From Erysipelothrix sp. (lineage in GTDB: Bacteria; Bacillota_I; Bacilli_A; Erysipelotrichales; Erysipelotrichaceae): a stretch of DNA of 34,102 nucleotides. A program made the position numbers and the translations under genes. Positions within the stretch are counted from its first letter, which is position 1, and every line of letters begins with the position of its first letter. The notes beneath the pieces were generated by a model. The model was not told the origin of the DNA. It ran no database searches and worked only from the letters and a program-made list of their open reading frames with translations. This document shows positions 27,316-34,102 of the stretch, in pieces. Where the stretch lies: contig DUUI01000039.1 of assembly GCA_012841625.1 (NCBI GenBank), positions 1 to 34,102 of the forward strand, written 5' to 3'.

Positions 27316-27961
27316 ACGAAAAAAAGTAAGTAAATACGTCGAATTATTTGATGAGACGATTAAGAATTTAGAGGGTAAACCTAAAATTCTAATACAAGCT
27401 TGTTGTGCTCCTTGTAGCTCAGCAGTTTTAGAGCTGTTAGCAGACAAATTTGAAATTGTCTTATTTTTTAATGGACATAATATTTATCCATATGCTGAGT
27501 ACGAGAAACGATTAAATGAAGTAAAACGACTTGTCGATATTGCTCGTGCTGATTTTAATGCGACTATTGAACTAATTGTAATTAATCCACAAATTGAACA
27601 GTACAATGATAAATTAGCATTTGGAGCTGATCAAAAAGAGGGTGGGACTCGCTGTGCAGCATGTTATGGTATGCGCTTGAAAGAGACATTAGACTTTGCG
27701 GTTGAAAAGAAGATTGAATATGTGACAACTGTCATGACTATTTCTAGACAAAAATGTTCAAAAAAGATAAATAAAACGGCTGAAAACTTAATGCCACATT
27801 ACCCTCAGCTAAACTATGTCTATTCAGACTTTAAGAAGAGACATGGTAACACAAGAAGTACACAACTTTGTAAAGAATATGATTTATATCAACAACAATA
27901 TTGTGGGTGTTCATATTCACTCAATGAGTATTATCAGCGAATTAATGATAAAATTGTCTAA
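27308..27961 (+). CDS. queH: Epoxyqueuosine reductase QueH
   Basis: A 217-residue QueH (DUF208), the non-B12 epoxyqueuosine reductase that completes queuosine, and an alternative to QueG. Conserved cysteines are Cys32-Cys33 (QACCAPCSS) and Cys116/Cys119 (RCAACYGMRL), which bind a [4Fe-4S] cluster in the family, plus a late Cys199/Cys201 pair (CGCSYS). The ATG at 27308 overlaps the queA end by eight bases; the longer open frame upstream is a shadow of queA. The nearest ribosome site, GGAG (27289-27292), is a little far away, so coupling to queA translation is likely. Confidence 0.95.
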   Translation: MARRKKVSKYVELFDETIKNLEGKPKILIQACCAPCSSAVLELLADKFEIVLFFNGHNIYPYAEYEKRLNEVKRLVDIARADFNATIELIVINPQIEQYNDKLAFGADQKEGGTRCAACYGMRLKETLDFAVEKKIEYVTTVMTISRQKCSKKINKTAENLMPHYPQLNYVYSDFKKRHGNTRSTQLCKEYDLYQQQYCGCSYSLNEYYQRINDKIV

Positions 27962-27977
27962 GGAGGACAACAAACAA

Positions 27978-28802
27978 ATGATTAAAACTGACTACAAATT
28001 AAACAACAATATTCTAATTCCTAGTATTGGTTTTGGAACCTGGCAAATCCCGGATGGTGATGATGCTTATAATTCAACCTTATGGGCTTTAGAAAATGGA
28101 TATCGCCATATTGATACGGCGTATGTTTATCGCAATGAAAAGAGTGTTGGACAAGCTATCAAGGATTATGGGCTAGATCGCTCTGATGTCTTTGTGACAA
28201 CAAAACTTAGCGCAAATATTAAGGATTCAACACTTGTTCGAGAATATGCACTAAAATCACTAGATAATCTAGGGCTTGACTATGTTGACTGCTACTTAAT
28301 TCATAATGCTCGTCCATGGTCAGATGGCATTGAAGGACATGATTACTTTGAAGAAAATGTCGCTGTTTATAAAGTAATGGAAGAACTTTATGATGAAGGA
28401 AAAGTTCGCAGTATAGGAGTTTCAAACTTCTTAGTCAAAGACTTAGAAAACTTACTCGAATACTCAATGGTTATTCCAGTCTTAAACCAAATTAAATTGC
28501 ATCCTGGTTACCTACAAGAAGATATTGTTGAATTCTGTGAGAATCATCAAATTCTAGTAGAAGCTTACAGTCCATTTGCGACGGGCAAGATATTTGGACA
28601 TGAAGATATTATGAAACTTGCTCAAAAACATAATAAGACTGAAGCACAAATAATCTTGCGTTGGATTTTACAATTAGGCCATTTACCTTTACCAAAATCA
28701 GTCACTAAAGAACGCATTATATCAAACCTTGATGTCTTTGATTTTAACCTTGATGATGAGGACATGAAAGTTATGAATAATTTCAAATATGAAGCCCAAT
28801 AG
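27978..28802 (+). CDS. Aldo/keto reductase
   Basis: A 274-residue NADPH-dependent reductase of the AKR5-like bacterial group (2,5-diketogluconate reductase and glyoxal/methylglyoxal reductase type). The catalytic tetrad is intact: Asp46 and Tyr51 (HIDTAYVYRNE), Lys76 (VTTKLS) and His109 (YLIHNA). Other features are IPSIGFGTWQIPDGDD at the start and IGVSNF in the middle. The ATG at 27978 has AGGAGG at 27961-27966, eleven bases upstream, while the frame above it is out-of-frame queH. The substrate is unknown; detoxifying aldehydes is the common role. It is last in the typA operon. Confidence 0.94.
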   Translation: MIKTDYKLNNNILIPSIGFGTWQIPDGDDAYNSTLWALENGYRHIDTAYVYRNEKSVGQAIKDYGLDRSDVFVTTKLSANIKDSTLVREYALKSLDNLGLDYVDCYLIHNARPWSDGIEGHDYFEENVAVYKVMEELYDEGKVRSIGVSNFLVKDLENLLEYSMVIPVLNQIKLHPGYLQEDIVEFCENHQILVEAYSPFATGKIFGHEDIMKLAQKHNKTEAQIILRWILQLGHLPLPKSVTKERIISNLDVFDFNLDDEDMKVMNNFKYEAQ

Positions 28803-28847
28803 GGTGCACCTTACGATTCTGTCTTAGAAAAAGAAATAAAAGGTAAA

Positions 28848-28873
28848 AAAAACGGATATTTCTCCGTTTTTTG
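28848..28873. terminator. Bidirectional terminator between aldo/keto reductase and cyclophilin genes
   Basis: AAAAAACGGA (28848-28857), loop TATTTC, TCCGTTTTTT (28864-28873). The A and T runs on either side give a U-tailed hairpin in both directions, serving both convergent genes. The cyclophilin stop begins at 28874. Confidence 0.88.
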
Positions 28874-29395
28874 TTATTTATTAGAGTTTTTAATGACTTC
28901 AACCGGTTCAACGACATCCGTCGTAACTTTTGTCATAATGATATCAGTAAGAGGTTTATCTTGGCGATTTGTTTGTTGACTTGCAATCCAATCAACTACT
29001 TCAATACCTTCTATTACTTTACCAAATGCGGCATATTGACCATCAAGATGAGGTGAATCTTGATGCATAATAAAAAATTGTGAACCAGCACTGTTAGGGT
29101 TCATCGCACGAGCCATAGATAAGACTCCGCGAGAGTGTTTTAAATCATTTTCAAAACCATTTGTTGAAAATTCTCCATCAATTCCATAACCTGGTCCACC
29201 CATACCAGTTCCAGTTGGGTCTCCACCCTGAATCATAAATCCAGGAATAACACGATGGAATATCACATTGTCATAAAATCCTTGTTGAACTAAAGAAATA
29301 AAATTGTTCACTGAGTTTAAAGCAATTTCTGGGTATAGCTCCACAACGATTTTTTTGTCATCATTAATTAATATTGTTACTGTAGGTTTGTTCAT
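28874..29395 (-). CDS. ppiB: Cyclophilin-type peptidyl-prolyl isomerase
   Basis: A 173-residue cytoplasmic cyclophilin (no signal peptide). The active-site blocks are IFHRVIPGFMIQGGDPTGTG, GVLSMARAMNPNSAGSQFFI and HLDGQYAAFGKVIEG, including the catalytic Arg in FHRV and the binding pocket Phe. It isomerises Xaa-Pro bonds to speed folding. AAAGGAG lies a few bases before the ATG at 29395. It is a single-gene unit pointing away from the MFS gene. Confidence 0.96.
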   Translation of the reverse strand: MNKPTVTILINDDKKIVVELYPEIALNSVNNFISLVQQGFYDNVIFHRVIPGFMIQGGDPTGTGMGGPGYGIDGEFSTNGFENDLKHSRGVLSMARAMNPNSAGSQFFIMHQDSPHLDGQYAAFGKVIEGIEVVDWIASQQTNRQDKPLTDIIMTKVTTDVVEPVEVIKNSNK

Positions 29396-29454
29396 ATATT
29401 CTCCTTTTTTACCTTTATAATCATGTCAAAAATTAAGTAGTAAATCAAGGTTCA

Positions 29455-29463
29455 TGCTATAAT
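29455..29463 (+). promoter_or_regulatory. Extended -10 promoter of the MFS-trhP operon
   Basis: TGCTATAAT (29455-29463) is a perfect -10 with a TGN extension and no good -35, giving a leader of about 16 bases before the ATG at 29486. It is the third extended -10 in the window, after suf and typA. Confidence 0.5.
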
Positions 29464-29485
29464 TAAGGGCGGATTGGAAGTGACT

Positions 29486-30784
29486 ATGGAATTAATATAT
29501 ATACTCACAGTGATCATTACTATGGCATTGGTCCTGTTCTTAATAAAAAAATATCATTTGACAAAATATCAAGTCATGATATTTATATTACTTGTATTAT
29601 TTTGGAGCTCAGTTATTGTCGTTAGAGCTTATCGAAAATCATATGCAGGAAACCCAATTGATAAAGGGGGCTTAGCTTTAAGTGCTGCTGCTGCCGCAAC
29701 AATTGCTTCAGGATATGGATTTATATCTATATTCGCACGATTTTCAATTTTTTATTTGTCGGATCTATTTCATTCACGTAAGTTAATGATTGGTTTAGGT
29801 TTAGTAATTATAGGTCTAACATCATACTGGGTCTTTATTGATCCAAATTACACATCACTCTTAATGTCGAGCTTAGCATTAGGAATAGGGGCCTCGATGC
29901 TCAGTTTATTTAATGTCTTTTTTGCTCAAACATTTACACCAAAACAAGCCATGATGTCGGTTTCCATTTTATCAGTCGCACCTTTATTGGCTGAATTTAT
30001 AATGTCAGCCTTTCAAGCAGACTATACAATTGTTACTCAAGAAAACTATTCGATGCTCTGGCTCTTATCAGCAGGCTTAGCGGTTATTTCATTAATATTC
30101 TTAGCCTTTGTGAAGGATAATAAAGAACCAGGAAGAGTTATGACGAAAGCTTCATTAAAGTCTGTTTTATCAAATAAGAATATTTATTTCTTTGGCTTAA
30201 TAGCAGTCTTAGTCTCACTTATTAAATTTTCAACTTCTGGAAGTAATATCATAACTTACTTCCAATCAGACATTATTAATATGAATTCAACCATGGTTGC
30301 CTACAGTGACTTTATGTTTTCAGTCTCTCAATTAGTAGCTGGTATATTAGCTGGTTTAACAATATCAAGAAGAATCGGACTTAAAAATACCTTGCTTCTG
30401 GGGGTTGTCTTAGGAATTGTTTTTACAGTTATTCTATTAATCTCACATAATGATTGGATGTTATTCTTAACATCATTATTATCAGGATTTGGGTATGGCT
30501 TAACCTATAATTCATTAATTGGGCTGACCCTACAATCAGTCGACGTAAAACTAAGAGAAATGAATATGGCCATTTTCCAAACATTCTTCGCGATTGGGAT
30601 ATTCTATGGTGATTACATGTATAAAATGATTCTCTCATTTATTGGAAACGTCTCTGAATTACAGATGTATAATTCAGTCTTCTGGGTGATTCTATTCTTA
30701 AGTGTCGTCCTCCTCTTATTTACAGCATTTGGCATTAATTATGATGAAAGGAACAATTCACATGAACTTAATCACAGTGTATAA
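29486..30784 (+). CDS. Major facilitator superfamily transporter
   Basis: A 432-residue protein with about twelve membrane helices in two halves, separated near residue 210 by a basic cytoplasmic loop (VKDNKEPGRVMTKAS). There is a helix-rich start (IYILTVIITMALVLFLIKKY) and typical MFS small-residue stretches such as GIGASMLSLFNVFFAQ and LLSGFGYGLTYNSLIG. The ATG at 29486, with GGAAG at 29476-29480, is chosen over a TTG at 29474. The substrate cannot be read from sequence. It overlaps trhP1 by 23 bases, so the operon extends through trhP1, trhP2, the methyltransferase and nadE. Confidence 0.9.
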   Translation: MELIYILTVIITMALVLFLIKKYHLTKYQVMIFILLVLFWSSVIVVRAYRKSYAGNPIDKGGLALSAAAAATIASGYGFISIFARFSIFYLSDLFHSRKLMIGLGLVIIGLTSYWVFIDPNYTSLLMSSLALGIGASMLSLFNVFFAQTFTPKQAMMSVSILSVAPLLAEFIMSAFQADYTIVTQENYSMLWLLSAGLAVISLIFLAFVKDNKEPGRVMTKASLKSVLSNKNIYFFGLIAVLVSLIKFSTSGSNIITYFQSDIINMNSTMVAYSDFMFSVSQLVAGILAGLTISRRIGLKNTLLLGVVLGIVFTVILLISHNDWMLFLTSLLSGFGYGLTYNSLIGLTLQSVDVKLREMNMAIFQTFFAIGIFYGDYMYKMILSFIGNVSELQMYNSVFWVILFLSVVLLLFTAFGINYDERNNSHELNHSV

Positions 30785-31643
30785 CAATGATCCAGAATTA
30801 ATCTCTGGTGAATTTGACATATTTTTATTAGCAAGAGAGGGGCTTAGTTCACATTATCAACATGAGACGACCAATTTAATTGATACCATCGAGATGATTC
30901 ACAAACAAAATAAGAAGGCTTATGGCCTAATTAATCGTTTCATCTTTGAAGATGAGATGGATATTGTCAAAGAGAGAATGAATGAACTGATTGATTTAGA
31001 TATTGATGGTTTTGTGGTTAATGATTTTGGTTTATTTTATATTTTAAGAGACTTAGGATTTGAGAAACCAATCTCATTAGTAACTAACACAACCATGACT
31101 AACCATCTAGAAATTCGGGTTTTAGCAAACCAAGGATTTGATAAAGTTCTGACAGCGCGTGAATTAACCTTTGAAGAAATTATTGAACTCGCAAAAACAG
31201 TCGCAGACTCAATGATTGTTCCAATTTTTGGACATCAGATTATTTCAACATCAAGAAGGCAATTAATCACAGCCTATAGTGATTTAATCGAAAAAGAATT
31301 AGAATCTTATCAAGTATATCGACTTCGAGAGTCAAATCGAAAAGACTATTTTCTTGTATACCAAGATGAAACTGGTACACATATTTTTGATGAAAAACTA
31401 TTTATTGGTTTTGAAGGTGTTCAAGAGTTAATAAAGCATAATGTTTCGATGTTTTGGGTTGATTCATTCAATCTAAGCACTCAGCAATTAATCGATGCAG
31501 CAAAGTCTTTAAAGTTATTATCATTAAATCAAATTGATGCAACGATGGCGATTAATGATTTTTTAAACAAATACCCTCAAACAAGCATGAGCACCGCATT
31601 ATGGACGCTCAAGACAGCTGAAAAGAAGGAGGACTTAGAATGA
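30762..31643 (+). CDS. trhP1: U32 family tRNA hydroxylation protein, YrrN/TrhP1-like
   Basis: A 293-residue short member of the U32 family. In B. subtilis the pair YrrN-YrrO (TrhP1-TrhP2) makes 5-hydroxyuridine at tRNA wobble position 34 from prephenate. This protein has the alpha/beta barrel strands (VVNDFGLFYIL, ISLVTNTTMTN, IVPIFGHQII) but not the Cys cluster of the larger partner, as expected for the small subunit. The start is the ATG at 30762, with AAAGGA nine bases upstream; the longer frame overlaps the MFS gene. It overlaps trhP2 by four bases (ATGA). The name is by homology and gene order. Confidence 0.85.
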   Translation: MNLITVYNNDPELISGEFDIFLLAREGLSSHYQHETTNLIDTIEMIHKQNKKAYGLINRFIFEDEMDIVKERMNELIDLDIDGFVVNDFGLFYILRDLGFEKPISLVTNTTMTNHLEIRVLANQGFDKVLTARELTFEEIIELAKTVADSMIVPIFGHQIISTSRRQLITAYSDLIEKELESYQVYRLRESNRKDYFLVYQDETGTHIFDEKLFIGFEGVQELIKHNVSMFWVDSFNLSTQQLIDAAKSLKLLSLNQIDATMAINDFLNKYPQTSMSTALWTLKTAEKKEDLE

Positions 31644-32842
31644 ATCAAATAGAATTATTAGCCCCAGCGGGTGATTTACATAGGCTTAAAACAGCCATCA
31701 AATTTGGAGCCAATGCAGTCTACATCGGAGGCAAGCGTTTTTCACTGAGATCAAGAGCTTCTAACTTTGATTTAGATACAATTCAAGAAGCGGTCGACTT
31801 CGCTCATCAACATGGATCAAAGGTATTTGTTACTGTTAATATGATTCCTCATGATGAAGACCTAGAAGGATTAGATGACTATTTAATAGCACTCAATAAA
31901 ATTGGAGTAGATGCCATTATAGTTGCGAGTCTTGCTATTCTTAAACGTGCTACAGAACTGACAACGAATATGGAAGTTCATATTTCAACCCAATATTCAA
32001 TCACAAATGCGGCAACAATCGATTTCTACAAACAACAAGGAGCAGACAGAGTTGTTTTAGCTCGCGAAAACACATTAGACGAACTTGATGCTCTAATGGA
32101 CAAAACGTCTTTGCCTATTGAAGTCTTTATTCATGGTGGAATGTGTGTCAATTATTCTGGTCGTTGTACATTAAGTAACTATATGACCTTAAGAGATGCT
32201 AATCGTGGGGGTTGTGCTCAATCCTGCCGTTGGAAATATGAAATGATAAAAGATGATCAAATTATGAGTGATCCTAATCAATTATTTTCAATGAGTTCAA
32301 AAGATTTAAATGCGATAGAAGTCCTTCCTGATTTAATCCGCTTAGGTGTTTCAAGTTTAAAAATTGAAGGTCGTATGAAAACAGAATACTACATTGCGAC
32401 CGTTGTCAGTGCTTATCGACGAGCAATTGATGCAATTAATGACAATAAAGATCCACAAACAGTCATAAGTCGAGCCATTACTGAACTGAAGTATGCAGAA
32501 AACAGAGAAACCTTTGGAGGGTTCTATGATGGTCATCCAACTGTTTCAGGTCATTTATATGGAGTCAATGGGGCGGGTGTTAACCAAAACTTTATTGGTG
32601 TTGTTACGGATTATGATGAAGTGAATCAAATTGCTTCAGTGCAAGTTAGAAATCAATTAAGTAGCGATGATGAAATTGAAGTTTTTGGTCCAAAAACACA
32701 ACCAGAAGGATTTTATCCGACTCAAATGAAAGATTCTGATGGAGTTGATACTAATCGTTTTTATAAACCAATGGAAGTTGTGAGCATGCATATTCCTTAT
32801 CCTGTTTCAAAGGATGACTTTATTAGAAAGATAATAAAATGA
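31640..32842 (+). CDS. trhP2: U32 family tRNA hydroxylation protein, YrrO/TrhP2-like
   Basis: A 400-residue U32 family protein with the signature ELLAPAGDLHRLKTAIKFGA at the N-terminus and the Fe-S cysteine region Cys169, Cys176, Cys192 and Cys196 (MCVNYSGRC, then RGGCAQSC). SLKIEGRMKTEYYIATVV follows. Former annotation as a peptidase is considered wrong; in E. coli and B. subtilis these enzymes hydroxylate RNA (ho5U34 in tRNA here by analogy with TrhP2). Length matches B. subtilis YrrO (about 420). AAGGAGGAC precedes the ATG, and the ATGA overlap with trhP1 indicates coupled translation. It needs a [4Fe-4S] cluster. Confidence 0.9.
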   Translation: MNQIELLAPAGDLHRLKTAIKFGANAVYIGGKRFSLRSRASNFDLDTIQEAVDFAHQHGSKVFVTVNMIPHDEDLEGLDDYLIALNKIGVDAIIVASLAILKRATELTTNMEVHISTQYSITNAATIDFYKQQGADRVVLARENTLDELDALMDKTSLPIEVFIHGGMCVNYSGRCTLSNYMTLRDANRGGCAQSCRWKYEMIKDDQIMSDPNQLFSMSSKDLNAIEVLPDLIRLGVSSLKIEGRMKTEYYIATVVSAYRRAIDAINDNKDPQTVISRAITELKYAENRETFGGFYDGHPTVSGHLYGVNGAGVNQNFIGVVTDYDEVNQIASVQVRNQLSSDDEIEVFGPKTQPEGFYPTQMKDSDGVDTNRFYKPMEVVSMHIPYPVSKDDFIRKIIK

Positions 32843-33552
32843 TTTTCGAAGGGGCCCTTAGTGTTAAAGCAATCTTAGAATCTCAAAAAAGAGATATAAA
32901 TTGTGTCTATATTAATGAGAAGAAACAATCTAAGGATATCAATTATATTCTACATCTATGCCATAAAAATAATGTAAAAGTGAAACGAGTCAGTGTAGAG
33001 ATAATTGATGAACTAGCAACAGGCCATACACATGGTGGAATTTTAATTGATGCAGGTCATAGAAAGGTTGAACCTTTAGATTTATCTCATGATTTTTACT
33101 TGTATTTAGAAGGTATTGAAGATCCATATAACATTGGTGGAATTATTCGAACTGCAGCTATTGCAGGTTGTCAGACTGTTTTATTATCGCATCGAGATTA
33201 CTCAAGCATGGAGAATACTATTTTAAAGAGTTCAGCAGGAACAAGTGAGCGAATTAATTGGGTTGTTTGTGATGAAGAAGTTAAAAATTTGGTACAATTA
33301 AAGCAAGCAAAGATTAAATTAATTGCTGCCAAGCGTGATAAAAAGTCGATTCCAATGACACAGGCCAACTTTAAACAACCACTTTGTTTGTTAATTGGTG
33401 GTGAAAAAAGAGGGCTGTCTCGTACTGTCGTTGAGTTGAGTGATCATTTTGTTCAAATTTTTTATCCGACTCAAATCAAGGCAGCATTGTCAGCTGCTGC
33501 ATCTGCCGCAGTCCTATGTTTTGAAGTAGTCAAACAAAGAATGGAGCAATAA
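32839..33552 (+). CDS. TrmH/SpoU family RNA 2'-O-methyltransferase
   Basis: A 237-residue SPOUT methyltransferase. The three SpoU motifs are clear: motif 1 EGIEDPYNIGGIIRTAAIAG near 93-112, motif 2 LLIGGEKRGLSR and motif 3 IKAALSAAASAAVLCFEV. An N-terminal substrate-binding piece of about 80 residues (FEGALSVKAILESQ, THGGILID) resembles RlmB/TrmH-like enzymes. It methylates a ribose in rRNA or tRNA; the exact site is unknown. The ATG overlaps the trhP2 stop (ATGA), and the ribosome site is weak, so translation probably follows trhP2. Grouping with wobble-modification genes makes a tRNA target plausible. Confidence 0.9.
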   Translation: MIFEGALSVKAILESQKRDINCVYINEKKQSKDINYILHLCHKNNVKVKRVSVEIIDELATGHTHGGILIDAGHRKVEPLDLSHDFYLYLEGIEDPYNIGGIIRTAAIAGCQTVLLSHRDYSSMENTILKSSAGTSERINWVVCDEEVKNLVQLKQAKIKLIAAKRDKKSIPMTQANFKQPLCLLIGGEKRGLSRTVVELSDHFVQIFYPTQIKAALSAAASAAVLCFEVVKQRMEQ

Positions 33553-34102
33553 ATGAAAATACAAGTAGTTCAAATGAAGAGTGTCTCAGGTAAGCTTGAA
33601 TTAAACCTGCAAAAGATGCTCAGTGAAATTGAAAAGGCCAAAGGGCATGCTGATGTCATTGTTTTTCCTGAATTATGTATTAGTGGCTCAATGTTAATGC
33701 ATTATTTTAAAAATTCAGCGGTGATTGGCCAGCTCTTGGATATGAATCAACAAATTATTGATGCTAGTGAAAACATCATGATTATTTGGGGTAATGTAGA
33801 TCAAGATTTTGATGAGATATTTGATACGGCTTATGTAGCTAAGGACAAAAAGATTATCCATAAAGTTCATAAACAATTTAATTCGACAACTAACTTAGAA
33901 GTTAAGAAGCAATATTTTACTCATCTACAAAAAAAGGAATTAGAAACATTTAAAGCATTTGATAGAAAAATGGCTGTTGTTGTAAACAATGATTTGATGG
34001 TCCATGACTATCACGATACAGATATTGTCTTTCACTTAAATACACATTATTATCGTGGTGTTGATACTATTCAACAAAAGCTAACCTTTATTAACAACAT
34101 TG
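33553..34102 (+). CDS. nadE: NAD synthetase-like protein, N-terminal nitrilase (glutaminase) domain, partial
   Basis: The first 183 codons of a gene cut off by the window end, starting with ATG directly after the upstream stop, with GGAG six bases before it. The protein looks like the glutamine amidohydrolase (nitrilase-fold) domain of NadE, which makes NAD from deamido-NAD. The Glu of the catalytic triad is at 40 (VIVFPELCISG), and Lys104 or Lys107 fits the catalytic Lys (IHKVHKQFN). The segment expected to hold the nucleophile, usually reading like ICEDLW, is VVNNDLMV with Asn145 in the Cys position. The amidase domain may therefore be inactive. The synthetase domain lies outside the window, so an orphan nitrilase-like protein is possible. 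Confidence 0.65.
   Translation, partial: MKIQVVQMKSVSGKLELNLQKMLSEIEKAKGHADVIVFPELCISGSMLMHYFKNSAVIGQLLDMNQQIIDASENIMIIWGNVDQDFDEIFDTAYVAKDKKIIHKVHKQFNSTTNLEVKKQYFTHLQKKELETFKAFDRKMAVVVNNDLMVHDYHDTDIVFHLNTHYYRGVDTIQQKLTFINNI

Noticed and set aside
29424-29429. Perfect TTGACA on the minus strand upstream of ppiB
   Set aside because: No -10 at 16-18 bases; the nearest TATAAA is only four bases away. I did not assign it as a promoter.
30702-30761. Longer N-terminus for trhP1 starting inside the MFS gene
   Set aside because: The extra 20 residues overlap the MFS coding end and lack a ribosome site; the ATG at 30762 has one and matches the family start.

Overview
The window looks like chromosomal DNA of an AT-rich, low-GC Gram-positive bacterium (Bacillota/Mycoplasmatota side). 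Shine-Dalgarno sites are strong (AGGAGG type), gene junctions overlap tightly, and UGA is used as a stop (sufS, trhP1, trhP2), so the code is not the mycoplasma one. Pyruvate:ferredoxin oxidoreductase, a SufCDSUB Fe-S system and oxygen-independent tRNA hydroxylation genes suggest an anaerobic or microaerophilic life. Two Acholeplasma/Lactobacillales-type diacylglycerol glucosyltransferase-like proteins suggest a glycolipid-rich membrane. A wall-poor relative of the Acholeplasma/Haloplasma/Izemoplasma groups is possible, but this is inference.

Layout. 1-1039: the end of an IS3-like element (start of its transposase on the minus strand), abutting an apparently 5'-truncated membrane protein gene. 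1077-3859: a MATE exporter converging on a glycosyltransferase with a C-terminal ASCH-like domain. 4004-12760: nifJ, a hairpin, a two-gene ABC exporter, a glycosyltransferase-RecX fusion and the exoribonuclease YhaM. 12757-15015 (minus): prsA, a degenerate PrsA-like lipoprotein and a HIT protein, ending in a terminator shared with yhaM. 15196-20439: sufC-sufD-sufS-sufU-sufB and 5-formyltetrahydrofolate cyclo-ligase. 20471-21787: the most open stretch, with a lipoprotein gene and a candidate small RNA. 21788-23261 (minus): mnmL-mnmM. 23323-28802: typA-tgt-queA-queH-aldo/keto reductase. 28874-29395 (minus): a cyclophilin. 29486-34102: an MFS carrier, two U32 proteins (trhP1/trhP2), a SpoU methyltransferase and the start of a nadE-like gene.

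How the genes fit together. Three routes of wobble-base tRNA modification lie within 12 kb: queuosine (tgt, queA, queH), ho5U34 (trhP1, trhP2) and mnm5U34 (mnmL, mnmM). Several of these enzymes need Fe-S clusters, as does NifJ, and the cluster assembly operon lies between them. The points most worth a second look are the glycosyltransferase-RecX and glycosyltransferase-ASCH fusions, a roughly 90-nt structured RNA candidate at 21698-21787, a NadE-like amidase domain whose catalytic Cys position reads as Asn, two genes that look leaderless, and a terminator palindrome that makes two convergent proteins both end in KNQD.
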